Source: Streptomyces sp. S465
Lineage (GTDB): Bacteria; Actinomycetota; Actinomycetes; Streptomycetales; Streptomycetaceae
Assembly: GCF_026898115.1 (NCBI RefSeq)
Contig: NZ_CP114036.1
Coordinates: 558,001-622,000 of the forward strand
Length of the DNA stretch: 64,000 nucleotides
Direction of reading: 5' to 3'
A model generated the notes under the pieces. It was not told where the DNA came from and did no database searches. It worked only from the letters and a program-made list of their open reading frames with translations. Both the position numbers and the translations under genes were made by a program. Positions 33,054 through 41,257 of the stretch are shown piece by piece (the first letter of the stretch is position 1; each line of letters begins with the position of its first letter).

Positions 33054-35582
33054 GTGACTCTTATCGATCAGCTGCCGAGCGACGCCGACCCCGACGCACT
33101 CTTCGAGGCGTTCTCCACCTGGGTCGAGGAGCGGGGCATCTCGCTCTACCCCGCCCAGGAGGAAGCGCTGATCGAGGTGGTGTCCGGGGCGAATGTGATC
33201 CTGTCCACCCCCACCGGCTCGGGCAAGAGCCTGGTCGCGGCGGGCGCCCACTTCGCCGCGCTCGCCCGGGACGAGGTCACTTTCTACACCGCGCCGATCA
33301 AGGCCCTGGTGTCGGAGAAGTTCTTCGAGCTGTGCAAGCTCTTCGGCACCGAGAACGTCGGGATGCTGACCGGGGACGCGTCGGTCAACGCGGACGCGCC
33401 GGTGATTTGCTGTACGGCCGAGGTGCTGGCGTCCATCGCCCTGCGGGACGGCAAGGACGCGGATATCGGCCAGGTGGTGATGGACGAGTTCCACTTCTAC
33501 GCGGAGCCGGACCGGGGCTGGGCGTGGCAGATCCCCCTGCTGGAGCTGGAGCAGGCGCAGTTCATCCTGATGTCGGCGACGCTCGGAGATGTGAGCCGGT
33601 TCGAGGAGGACCTGACCCGGCGCACCGGGCGGCCCACCGCGGTCGTACGGTCCGCGACCCGGCCGGTGCCGCTGAGCTACGAATACCGGACGACGCCGCT
33701 GACCGAGACGCTGACCGAGCTGCTGGAGACGCAGCAGGCGCCCGTCTACATCGTGCACTTCACCCAGGCGGCGGCGGTCGAGCGGGCCCAGGCGCTGATG
33801 AGCATCAATATGTGCACGCGCGCCGAGAAGGACGAGATCGCCTCGCTGATCGGCAACTTCCGCTTCACTACCAAGTTCGGCCGGAACCTGTCCCGTTACG
33901 TCCGGCATGGGATCGGCGTGCACCATGCGGGCATGCTGCCCAAGTACCGGCGGCTGGTGGAGAAGCTGGCGCAGGCCGGACTGCTCAAGGTCATCTGCGG
34001 TACGGACACCCTGGGCGTGGGCGTCAATGTGCCCATCCGCACGGTGCTGTTCACCGCGCTGACCAAGTACGACGGCCAGCGGGTGCGGACGCTGCGGGCC
34101 CGGGAGTTCCACCAGATCGCGGGCCGGGCCGGACGGGCCGGCTTCGACACCGCGGGCTTTGTGGTGGCCCAGGCTCCCGAGCATGTCATCGAGAACGAGA
34201 AGGCGCTCGCGAAGGCCGGGGACGATCCGAAGAAGCGGCGCAAGGTGGTGCGCAAGAAGGCGCCCGAGGGCTTCGTCAACTGGGGCCAGAACACCTTCGA
34301 GAAGCTCATCGCCTCCGAACCGGAGCCGCTCACCTCCCGCTTCCGGGTCACCCACGCCATGCTGCTGTCGGTCATCGCCCGTCCCGGCAACGCCTTCGAG
34401 GGGATGCGCCACCTGCTGGAGGACAACCACGAGCCGCGCAAGAACCAGCTGCGGCACATCCGCCGGGCGATCGCGATCTACCGCTCGCTGCTGGACGGCG
34501 GGGTGGTCGAGCAGGTGGAGCCGCAGGGCGCCGACGGCGAGAAGGGGGACGGGCCGGTCATCCGGCTGACGGTGGATCTCCAGCAGGACTTCGCGCTCAA
34601 CCAGCCGCTGTCCACCTTCGCGCTGGCCGCCTTCGAGCTGCTGGACCCCGAATCCCCCTCCTACGCCCTGGACATGGTCTCGGTCGTCGAGTCGACGCTG
34701 GACGATCCCCGGCAGATCCTGGCCGCCCAGCAGAACAAGGCGCGCGGTGAGGCGGTCGCCGCGATGAAGGCGGACGGCGTGGAGTACGAGGAGCGCATGG
34801 AGCGGCTCCAGGACATCTCCTACCCCAAGCCCCTGGAGGAGCTGCTGTCCCATGCCTACGGGCTCTACCGCAAGAGCCACCCATGGGTGGGCGACCATCC
34901 GCTGTCGCCCAAGTCGGTGATCCGCGACATGTACGAGCGGGCGATGACCTTCACCGAGTTCACCTCGTTCTACGACCTGGCGCGCACCGAGGGCATCGTG
35001 CTGCGCTACCTGGCCAGCGCCTACAAGGCCCTGGACCACACCGTGCCGGACGATCTGAAGTCCGATGACTTCCAGGACATCATCGCCTGGCTCGGCGAGA
35101 TGGTGCGGCAGGTCGACTCCAGCCTCCTCGACGAGTGGGAGCAGCTGGCCAACCCGGAGGAGGAGTCGGCGGAGGAGGCGCAGGAGCGCGCCGACCAGGT
35201 CAGGCCGGTCACCGCGAACGCCCGCGCCTTCCGCGTGCTGGTCCGCAACGCCATGTTCCGCCGGGTGGAGCTCGCCGCGCTGGACAAGGTCGCCGAGCTG
35301 GGGGAGATGGACGCCGACTCCGGCTGGGACGAGGACGCCTGGGCGGAGGCGATGGACGGGTACTGGGAGGAGTACGCGGAGCTCGGCACCGGACCGCAGG
35401 CCCGCGGGCCGAAGCTGCTGCGGATCGAGGAGGACGCCGAGCACGGGCTGTGGCAGGTGCGGCAGACCTTCGACGACCCGAACGGCGACCACGACTGGGG
35501 CATTTCGGCCGAGGTCGACCTCGCCGCTTCCGACGAGGAGGGCCGGGCGGTGGTCCGGGTCACCGAGGTGGGCCAGTTGTAG
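33054..35582 (+). CDS. DEAD/DEAH-box (Ski2-like) RNA helicase with DUF3516 domain
   Basis: Helicase of 842 residues. Motif I TPTGSGKSLVAAG near residue 55, motif II DEFHFY (a DEFH variant) near 143, motif III LMSATLGD near 172, then IVHFTQAAAVERAQ and the second RecA domain with VHHAGMLPKYRRLVEKLAQAGLLKVICGTDTLGVGVN and the motif VI QIAGRAGRAGFDT. The long C-terminal part (about 400-842) corresponds to the actinobacterial DUF3516 extension, rich in charged helices. It probably remodels RNA in turnover or ribosome maturation. GTG 33054 gives the normal N-terminus; the frame has no in-frame start just upstream. It stands as a single gene with the thioesterase 61 bases downstream. Confidence 0.92.
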   Translation: MTLIDQLPSDADPDALFEAFSTWVEERGISLYPAQEEALIEVVSGANVILSTPTGSGKSLVAAGAHFAALARDEVTFYTAPIKALVSEKFFELCKLFGTENVGMLTGDASVNADAPVICCTAEVLASIALRDGKDADIGQVVMDEFHFYAEPDRGWAWQIPLLELEQAQFILMSATLGDVSRFEEDLTRRTGRPTAVVRSATRPVPLSYEYRTTPLTETLTELLETQQAPVYIVHFTQAAAVERAQALMSINMCTRAEKDEIASLIGNFRFTTKFGRNLSRYVRHGIGVHHAGMLPKYRRLVEKLAQAGLLKVICGTDTLGVGVNVPIRTVLFTALTKYDGQRVRTLRAREFHQIAGRAGRAGFDTAGFVVAQAPEHVIENEKALAKAGDDPKKRRKVVRKKAPEGFVNWGQNTFEKLIASEPEPLTSRFRVTHAMLLSVIARPGNAFEGMRHLLEDNHEPRKNQLRHIRRAIAIYRSLLDGGVVEQVEPQGADGEKGDGPVIRLTVDLQQDFALNQPLSTFALAAFELLDPESPSYALDMVSVVESTLDDPRQILAAQQNKARGEAVAAMKADGVEYEERMERLQDISYPKPLEELLSHAYGLYRKSHPWVGDHPLSPKSVIRDMYERAMTFTEFTSFYDLARTEGIVLRYLASAYKALDHTVPDDLKSDDFQDIIAWLGEMVRQVDSSLLDEWEQLANPEEESAEEAQERADQVRPVTANARAFRVLVRNAMFRRVELAALDKVAELGEMDADSGWDEDAWAEAMDGYWEEYAELGTGPQARGPKLLRIEEDAEHGLWQVRQTFDDPNGDHDWGISAEVDLAASDEEGRAVVRVTEVGQL

Positions 35583-35643
35583 CCTCCTGGAGGCGATGCG
35601 CGCCGGGGACCGGCCCGGCCCCCTCAGTGAAGGAGCACCACCG

Positions 35644-36534
35644 ATGACCAATCCCGCCGAGCGTCTGGTCGATCTGCTCGATCTGGAACGGATCGAACTG
35701 GACATCTTCCGCGGCCGCAGCCCCGATGAGTCGCTGCAGCGGGTGTTCGGCGGGCAGGTGGCGGGCCAGGCGCTGGTGGCCGCCGGGCGGACCACCGACG
35801 GGCAGCGCCCGGTGCACTCGCTGCACGCGTACTTCCTGCGGCCGGGGCGGCCGGGCGTGCCCATCGTGTACCAGGTGGAGCGGGTCCGGGACGGGCGCTC
35901 CTTCACCACCCGCCGGGTCGTCGCCATCCAGCAGGGTCGTACGATCTTCAATCTGACGGCTTCCTTTCATTCTCCTGAGCCGGGGATCGAGCAGCAGCTG
36001 CCGATGCCCGAGGTGCCCGGACCGGAAGATCTGCCGACCCTCGCCGACGAGGTTCGCTCCCATCTGGGCTCGCTCCCCGAGGCGTTCGCCCGCATGGAGC
36101 GGCGACAGCCCTTCGACATCCGCTATGTGGAGCGGATGCGCTGGACGGAGGAGGAGCTCAAGGGCGTGGAGCCGCGCAGCGCCGTGTGGATGCGCGCGGT
36201 GGGGCCGCTCGGGGACGATCCGCTGGTGCACACCTGCGCGCTCACCTACGCGAGCGACATGATGCTGCTGGACGCGGTGCGGGTACCGGTCGAGCCGCTG
36301 TGGGGCCCGCGGGGCTTCGACATGGCCTCCCTCGATCACGCCATGTGGTTCCACCGGCCGTTCCGCACCGACGAGTGGTTCCTCTACCAGCAGGAGTCGC
36401 CCGTGGCCACGGGCGGCCGGGGACTGGCGCGCGGCCAGATCTACGACCGTGCGGGCCGGCTCCTGGTGTCGGTGGTGCAGGAGGGGTTGTTCCGCCCGCT
36501 GCCGCCCGGCGCAGGGCCGGCGGACGGCGGCTGA
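35644..36534 (+). CDS. tesB: Acyl-CoA thioesterase II
   Basis: Double hot-dog thioesterase of 296 residues that releases free fatty acids from acyl-CoA. The first hot-dog has SLQRVFGGQVAGQALVAAGRT, VHSLHAYFLRPG and IVYQVERVRDGRSFTTRRVVA. The second has TCALTYASDMMLLDAV, with the catalytic Asp in this segment, ASLDHAMWFHRPFRTDEWFLYQQESP and GLARGQIYDRAGRLLVSVVQEG. The length is the usual one for TesB. ATG 35644 has AAGGAG eight bases upstream; the frame remains open further into the helicase gene in another frame, which is not meaningful. Likely housekeeping fatty-acid metabolism. Confidence 0.95.
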   Translation: MTNPAERLVDLLDLERIELDIFRGRSPDESLQRVFGGQVAGQALVAAGRTTDGQRPVHSLHAYFLRPGRPGVPIVYQVERVRDGRSFTTRRVVAIQQGRTIFNLTASFHSPEPGIEQQLPMPEVPGPEDLPTLADEVRSHLGSLPEAFARMERRQPFDIRYVERMRWTEEELKGVEPRSAVWMRAVGPLGDDPLVHTCALTYASDMMLLDAVRVPVEPLWGPRGFDMASLDHAMWFHRPFRTDEWFLYQQESPVATGGRGLARGQIYDRAGRLLVSVVQEGLFRPLPPGAGPADGG

Positions 36535-36561
36535 GCCCACCGTGGTGTGCCGCGCCGTGCC

Positions 36562-37524
36562 TCATCGCCTGCCGACCAGCTTCTGCCACAGGCTCCGCGG
36601 GAGGCCGGGAGCCCGGGTGCGGTCATCGAGCGGTCGCTCCGCCCCGGCGGCCGGGCGCGGCGCGGGCCGGGCCCGGCGGGCGTCGTCCAGGGCGGAGGCG
36701 AGGGCGGCCCGATAGCGCCGGATCTCCCGTGGATCGTCCGCCGTGACCACCGTGTCGATGACGTCCCGGACCGCGCCGGCCTCGGGGCGCATCCGGACGA
36801 GCGCGGGGCGCAGCTCCCGCAGATGGGCCCGCTCGTACGGATCGGACACGGCCGAGGCCAGTTCGACGGAGCCCAGCACGCAGGCCAGGACCGCGGCCCG
36901 CTCCCAGGGGTCCTCGGTCTGGGTGAGCAACCCGCCGACCCTGCGGCGGCGCCATTTCGCGGCCCGCCAGTCCTCCCCGGCGGCCAGTGCGGCGCTCAGC
37001 CCCGGCGGGGTGCGGCCGCTCAGCAACTCCGGCTGCCTGACCGCGAACTCGGTCAGCTCCGTGGCCGGATAGAGCCATACGACGGCCCGGTAGCGGTTGA
37101 CATAGAACCGGACCGGGGCGAAGAAACCCCCGCGCGCCAGACGGGTGAGCCGGCCCTGACTGATGCCCAGCAGCTCCGCTCCCTCCGCCGTGCCGACCAC
37201 GCGGAGGCGGGCGATGAGCGCCTCCGGGAAGCCCTCCGCGGCGGTCACCCGCCTCAGCTCCTCGCACGCCACCCGCCGACCCAGACCGGTGGTGACGGTA
37301 CGCACCTCTCCCAGCTGCACGGCCAGCTCGAACTCACGCGGTTTGAGCCCCAGCGCCCGAGCCGCCGCCTCGAACGCGACGCTCTCCCCCGATGCGCCCG
37401 GCCCCGCCGGTCCGCGAGGATCTCCCGGTCCGCTCGCCTGCCCCGGCCCGCTCGGCTCTCCGAGCCCTTCCAGGCCCCACGGCTCCCAGCGCTCCCGCAG
37501 TTCCTGATCCACCCGCACTGCCAT
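36562..37524 (-). CDS. DUF6397-like actinobacterial protein with a helix-turn-helix-like core
   Basis: Protein of 320 residues without membrane segments. A low-complexity Gly/Pro linker (about 20-45) is followed by ALGLKPREFELAVQLGEVRTV and a MerR/Xre-like segment GTAEGAELLGISQGRLTRLARGGFFAPVRFYVNRYRAVVWLYPATEL, which looks like a DNA-binding helix-turn-helix with a wing. The C-terminal half is Arg/Ala-rich and helical. I recall such proteins as DUF6397, conserved in Streptomyces, function unknown. Single gene, convergent with tesB, with a 99-base gap to the next leftward gene. Regulatory role is only a guess. Confidence 0.6.
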   Translation of the reverse strand: MAVRVDQELRERWEPWGLEGLGEPSGPGQASGPGDPRGPAGPGASGESVAFEAAARALGLKPREFELAVQLGEVRTVTTGLGRRVACEELRRVTAAEGFPEALIARLRVVGTAEGAELLGISQGRLTRLARGGFFAPVRFYVNRYRAVVWLYPATELTEFAVRQPELLSGRTPPGLSAALAAGEDWRAAKWRRRRVGGLLTQTEDPWERAAVLACVLGSVELASAVSDPYERAHLRELRPALVRMRPEAGAVRDVIDTVVTADDPREIRRYRAALASALDDARRARPAPRPAAGAERPLDDRTRAPGLPRSLWQKLVGRR

Positions 37525-37623
37525 GGCGACGTCCTCCCCCGCACTGCCTCAATCACTGACAGTGACGACGATAGCCGCGAAGCAAGACGGTCCGTCAGGC
37601 CTGTGGATAACTCCCGCGCGGCA

Positions 37624-38028
37624 TCATCCGGGTGTGCCGCTCTCCTGCCTGGCCTCGACCCCCAGATGCTCCCCCACCCGGTTGACCAGCAGCGTCATCT
37701 CGTAGGCGACCTGCCCCACATCGGCGTCCGGACCGGTGAGCACGCACAGGCAGCTGCCGTCCCCCGCCGCCATGACAAAGAGGACGCCCTCGTCGAATTC
37801 GACCATCGTCTGCCGTACCCGGCCCGTCCGGAAGTGGTGCCCGGACCCCTTGGCGAGGCTGTGCAGCCCGGAGGCCACCGCAGCCAGATGCTCGGCGTCC
37901 TGGCGCACCAGAGTGGAACTCGCCCCCGTCACCAGCCCGTCGTTGGACAGCACCAGCGCATGCCGTATCTCCGCGATCCGCTCGGTCAGGTCGTCCAGTA
38001 ACCAGTCGAGCCCCTCGTTCAGTGCCAT
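37624..38028 (-). CDS. Roadblock/LC7-domain protein (CvnB-like), stand-alone copy 1
   Basis: Small cytoplasmic protein of 134 residues with the roadblock/MglB fold: LDWLLDDLTERIAEIRHALVLSNDGLVTGASSTLVRQDAEHLAAVASGLHSLAKG, then RQTMVEFDEGVLFVMAAGDGSCLCVLTGPDADVGQVAYEMTLLVNRV. In Streptomyces such proteins are the second members of 'conservons' (kinase-like, roadblock, DUF742, GTPase) and act on small GTPases. Here the other conservon partners are missing, so it must act in trans or separately. A clear paralogue lies 1.8 kb downstream (39792-40313). Start ATG 38028 has GGGAGGAATCGGG just upstream. Confidence 0.9.
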   Translation of the reverse strand: MALNEGLDWLLDDLTERIAEIRHALVLSNDGLVTGASSTLVRQDAEHLAAVASGLHSLAKGSGHHFRTGRVRQTMVEFDEGVLFVMAAGDGSCLCVLTGPDADVGQVAYEMTLLVNRVGEHLGVEARQESGTPG

Positions 38029-38147
38029 TCCCGATTCCTCCCCTATTCCCCTTCGGCTGCGTGCCAGCCTTTCTCACTGCCGCCGTCCGGGCAACCCACC
38101 CCGCCCGTCAGCTCTCGGTTGTGTGCTGATTGACGCAGGATGGGGAC

Positions 38148-38576
38148 ATGGCACAGAACATGACCAAGGATCAGTGGCAGAAGTTCCTGATGGAGGGCAC
38201 CCGCACCGCGAAACTGTCGACCGTGCGGGCCGACGGAAGCCCGCACCTGGCCCCCGTGTGGTTCCTGCTCGACGGTGACGACCTCGTCTTCAACACAGGT
38301 CAGGACACGGTCAAGGGACGCAACTTGGCCCGGGACGGCCGGGTCGCCATCTGCGTGGACGACGACAGGCCGCCGTTCGCCTTCGTCACGCTGCGGGGGC
38401 ACGCCGAACTCATCGACGACCTGAAGCAGGTCCGCGACTGGGCCACCCGGATCGCCGCCCGTTACATGGGCGAGGACCGGGCCGAGGAGTACGGCGCCCG
38501 CAACGGTGTGCCGGGCGAGCTGCTGGTCAGGGTCCGTATCGACAAGGCGCTCGCGCTCTCCGGCGTCGCCGACTAG
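38148..38576 (+). CDS. PPOX-class F420-dependent oxidoreductase (pyridoxamine oxidase fold)
   Basis: Split beta-barrel flavin/deazaflavin protein of 142 residues. TRTAKLSTVRADGSPHLAPVWFLLDGDDLVFNTGQDTVKGRNLARDGRVAICVDDD is the standard start of the PPOX family, with the phosphate-binding K-R-N segment; the C-terminal half (VRVRIDKALALSGV) closes the barrel. Actinobacterial members of this size mostly bind F420 and reduce varied substrates. ATG 38148 with AGGATGGGG upstream is preferred over a TTG 18 bases earlier. It is divergent from the roadblock gene and convergent with the alcohol dehydrogenase. Confidence 0.88.
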   Translation: MAQNMTKDQWQKFLMEGTRTAKLSTVRADGSPHLAPVWFLLDGDDLVFNTGQDTVKGRNLARDGRVAICVDDDRPPFAFVTLRGHAELIDDLKQVRDWATRIAARYMGEDRAEEYGARNGVPGELLVRVRIDKALALSGVAD

Positions 38577-38629
38577 CGAGATTCGACCGGAATCCATCCC
38601 TTCATGCCGCACCCCCGCCCATCCGACGT

Positions 38630-39823
38630 TCAGGGGCGCATGAGGACCTTTATCGCACCGTCCTCCTTGTGCTGGAACATCTCATAGGCGCGGGGTGCCT
38701 CCTCCAGCGGCATGCGGTGGGTGGCGAACGCGTCCACGCCCAGCGGATCCTCGTCCGTCAGCAGCGGGAAGATGTCGTCGACCCAGCGCCGCACGTTCGC
38801 CTGGCCCATCCGCAGCTGGATCTGCTTGTCGAACATGGTCATCAACGGCAGCGGATCGGCCATGCCGCCGTAGACCCCGCTGAGGGAGATCGTTCCGCCG
38901 CGCCGCACCAGCGCGATGGCCAGCCGCAGCGCCGCCAGCCGGTCCACCCCGGCCTTCTCCGTGAGCTTGGCGGCCCAGTCCCGCGGCAGGAAACCCGTGG
39001 CCCGCTGGGCGGTCCGGCCGACCGGGCTGCCGTGGGCCTCCGTTCCCACCGCGTCGATGACCGCGTCCGGTCCGCGGCCGTCGGTGGCCGAACGGACGGC
39101 CTCGACCAGGTCCTCCTGATGGGAGAAGTCGTTGAGGTCGTAGACCTCGACGCCGTCGGCGCGCGCTCGGCGCAGCCGTTCGGGGACCAGGTCCACACCG
39201 ATGACCCGGTCGGCCGCTCCCCGTGTCCTCGCCACCCGGCAGGCCATGCTTCCGATGGGTCCCAGCCCCAGGACCGCGAGCGTGCCGCCGCGCGGAACCG
39301 CCGCGTACTCGACCGCCTGCCATGCCGTGGGCAGCACGTCGGACAGATAGACCCAGCGGTCGTCCTGGACCCCTTCGGGCACCTTGATCGGACCGTATTG
39401 GGCCTGCGGCACCCGCAGATACTCCGCCTGACCGCCGGCCACCGCGCCGTAGAGCTTGGTGTAGCCGAAGATCTCCGCGCCCATACCGTGCTCGACGACC
39501 TGGGTGGTCTGGCACTGTGTGGGCAGACCGGAGCGGCACATCCAGCAGTGCCCGCAGGCGATCTGGAACGGCACCACGACACGGTCGCCGGGCCTGAGGT
39601 TCGTCACTTCCGGGCCGGTCTCCTCGACGATGCCCATCGGCTCATGGCCGAGGATGTCGCCGGGGGTCATAAAGGGTGTGAGCACCTCGTACAGATGGAG
39701 GTCGGAACCGCACAGTCCGGTGGTGGTGATCCGGACGATCGCGTCCGTCGGCTCCTTGATGATCGGGTCCGGCACCGTCTCCACCGTCACCTCACGTCGA
39801 CCCTGCCACGTCACCGCTCGCAT
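38630..39823 (-). CDS. Zinc-dependent alcohol dehydrogenase, formaldehyde-dehydrogenase-like
   Basis: Medium-chain dehydrogenase of 397 residues. Catalytic zinc ligands are Cys in TGLCGSDLHLYE and the His-Glu of ILGHEPMGIVEE; the structural-type zinc cluster region reads ACGHCWMCRSGLPTQC. The NAD-binding Rossmann motif is VLGLGPIGSMACRVARTRGA, followed by VIGVDLVPERL. The length and the insertion GFLPRDWAAKLTEKAGVDR are like glutathione-independent formaldehyde or related dehydrogenases. It starts inside the roadblock gene (39792-39823 shared, 32 bases), so the two are one transcript. Substrate not known. Confidence 0.92.
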   Translation of the reverse strand: MRAVTWQGRREVTVETVPDPIIKEPTDAIVRITTTGLCGSDLHLYEVLTPFMTPGDILGHEPMGIVEETGPEVTNLRPGDRVVVPFQIACGHCWMCRSGLPTQCQTTQVVEHGMGAEIFGYTKLYGAVAGGQAEYLRVPQAQYGPIKVPEGVQDDRWVYLSDVLPTAWQAVEYAAVPRGGTLAVLGLGPIGSMACRVARTRGAADRVIGVDLVPERLRRARADGVEVYDLNDFSHQEDLVEAVRSATDGRGPDAVIDAVGTEAHGSPVGRTAQRATGFLPRDWAAKLTEKAGVDRLAALRLAIALVRRGGTISLSGVYGGMADPLPLMTMFDKQIQLRMGQANVRRWVDDIFPLLTDEDPLGVDAFATHRMPLEEAPRAYEMFQHKEDGAIKVLMRP

Positions 39824-40313
39824 CGCCGTGTCCCTTCGCCGTGGTCGTCGGCATCGTCTTCCGAGGGGTGTTCCGGGTACCCGCGCGGACCCGGCCGAAC
39901 CGTCGGCGGCGGGACCACGGTCCGCGCCCGCGGTCCACCAGGGCCACGAGCCGGTCGGTCTCCTCGGCGACCACGGCCGGGTCGGCGCCCACGGTGCCCA
40001 GGACGGCCAGACACGCGCCGTCCGCCAGCGCGGCGGCGAAGAGGGCGCCCGCCGCCGTCTCGATCATCGTCTGCCGGGGCGAGCCGCCCCGTCCCCGGCG
40101 GCCTGTGCTTGCGGCGAGGTGGTGGAAGCCGGAGGCGACGGCGGCCAGGTGCTCGGCCTCCTGACGAGAGAGTCCGCGGGACGCGCTGACGCTCGCCCCG
40201 TCGCGGGAGAGCACCACGGCATGGCGTACACCTGCGGCCTGGCCCACGAGATCGTTCAGAATACGGTCGAGATCGGCCATGGAGCGTGCGGCAGCGCTGC
40301 GAGGCTTGGTCAT
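39792..40313 (-). CDS. Roadblock/LC7-domain protein, stand-alone copy 2
   Basis: Roadblock protein of 173 residues: LDRILNDLVGQAAGVRHAVVLSRDGASVSASRGLSRQEAEHLAAVASGFHHLA, RQTMIETAAGALFAAALADGACLAVLGTVGADPAVVAEETDRLVALVD. It aligns end to end with the copy at 37624-38028 over the core (the QEAEHLAAVASG-F/L-H block is nearly the same), and adds a basic, Arg/Thr-rich tail of about 40 residues that overlaps the alcohol dehydrogenase start. The tail could be an RNA or membrane contact, or simply a run-on. Start ATG 40313; ATG 40280 (MADLDRIL) is an alternative closer to the core. Confidence 0.88.
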   Translation of the reverse strand: MTKPRSAAARSMADLDRILNDLVGQAAGVRHAVVLSRDGASVSASRGLSRQEAEHLAAVASGFHHLAASTGRRGRGGSPRQTMIETAAGALFAAALADGACLAVLGTVGADPAVVAEETDRLVALVDRGRGPWSRRRRFGRVRAGTRNTPRKTMPTTTAKGHGDASGDVAGST

Positions 40314-40525
40314 GGGCGGTCTCCCTCGGTCGGGATGCGCCGCGCCGGGCGGCGCTCCAGATGTCCCCCTGGGCCAGGGACGCTAGACCCGGTGGGGGCG
40401 CACATTGGGGGCGCATTACGGAACCCGTTGAAATTTGACAGAGTCAGATGCCAGAGCGATCGATCGGCGTCCGAATCTGCACTCGATGCGGCGTAGGCTG
40501 CTTGCCCATCGCATCGCTTCACCGT

Positions 40526-40579
40526 CGTATCCGTCACATCCGTTGCATCTGTCGTATCTGTCGTATCTGTCGTATCCAA
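40526..40579. repeat. Six-unit 9-bp tandem repeat upstream of a methyltransferase gene
   Basis: Six consecutive 9-mers of consensus CGTATCYGT: 40526 CGTATCCGT, then CACATCCGT, TGCATCTGT, CGTATCTGT twice, and CGTATCCAA ending at 40579. The array lies 19 bases before the GTG start of the methyltransferase, so it is probably transcribed leader or promoter DNA. It is AT-richer than its surroundings. Confidence 0.8.
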
Positions 40580-40597
40580 GGTGTCCCAGGAGTTCCC

Positions 40598-41257
40598 GTG
40601 CCACATGAGCCCTCCCACGGAAACAGCGCGGCCGACGTGAGGGACTTCTTCACCCCCCGGGCGGCCGGCTGGGACAGCCGCTTCCCGGACGACGGCCCCG
40701 CCTACGCCGCCGCCATCGCCGACCTCGGGCCGCGCCCCGGCGACGCGGTACTGGACGCGGGGTGCGGTACGGGGCGGGCGCTGCCCGCGCTGCGCGCCGC
40801 GGTCGGCCCCGGCGGGACCGTCCTCGGCGTGGACCTCACACCCGCCATGCTGGACGCCGCCGTACGCGAGGGCCGGGACGGCTTCGCCGACCTGGTCCTC
40901 GCCGATGTGGCGCGGCTGCCGCTGCGCGACGGCTGCCTCGACGCGGTGTTCGCCGCCGGGCTGATCTCCCATCTCGCCGATCCGGTGGACGGTTTGCGCG
41001 AACTGGCCCGGGTGGTGCGTCCCGGTGGGCGGCTCGCGCTGTTCCATCCGGTGGGGCGGGCCGCTCTCGCCGCCCGCCACGGCCGCCCCCTCACCCCTGA
41101 CGATCTGCGGGCGGAACCCCGGCTACGGCCGTTGCTGGCCGGCGCCGGCTGGCGTCTGGAGTCGTACACCGACGAGGCGACGCGCTTTCTCGCGCTCTCC
41201 GTCCGCGAACCGGGCCAGGCCGGGCGGAACGGCCCGGACCGGAACGCTCAGGGCTGA
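40598..41257 (+). CDS. Class I SAM-dependent methyltransferase
   Basis: Soluble methyltransferase of 219 residues. The SAM-binding motif I is DAVLDAGCGTGRALPALRAAVGPGGTVLGVDLT, followed by ARLPLRDGCLDAVFAAGLISHLADP (motif II/III region) and LRELARVVRPGGRLALFHPVG. It resembles UbiE/COQ5-like enzymes, which methylate small molecules; no substrate can be given. GTG 40598 has AGGAG four bases upstream. The frame is open back to 40448 but that stretch only translates the 9-bp repeats. Its last ten bases overlap the convergent hydrolase gene. Confidence 0.88.
   Translation: MPHEPSHGNSAADVRDFFTPRAAGWDSRFPDDGPAYAAAIADLGPRPGDAVLDAGCGTGRALPALRAAVGPGGTVLGVDLTPAMLDAAVREGRDGFADLVLADVARLPLRDGCLDAVFAAGLISHLADPVDGLRELARVVRPGGRLALFHPVGRAALAARHGRPLTPDDLRAEPRLRPLLAGAGWRLESYTDEATRFLALSVREPGQAGRNGPDRNAQG

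Noticed and set aside
29091..35951. A 6.8-kb open frame on the minus strand opposite the ABC exporter and helicase genes (and similar kilobase-long frames elsewhere, for example plus strand 8227-12042).
   Set aside because: They mirror the third-position GC bias of the genes on the other strand; their translations are low-complexity Arg/Gly/Pro/His text with no domain, and well-supported genes fill the same DNA.
38130..38148. TTG start six codons earlier for the PPOX-family gene.
   Set aside because: ATG 38148 has a good Shine-Dalgarno at normal spacing, and the earlier part would contain that site.
40526..40579. The 9-bp repeats as a CRISPR-like array.
   Set aside because: No spacers separate the units, repeat length is far too short and no cas gene is present.
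40448..40597. Cys/Arg/Ile-rich N-terminal extension of the methyltransferase (the frame is open to 40448).
   Set aside because: It only translates the 9-bp repeats; the normal fold begins after GTG 40598, which has its own AGGAG.
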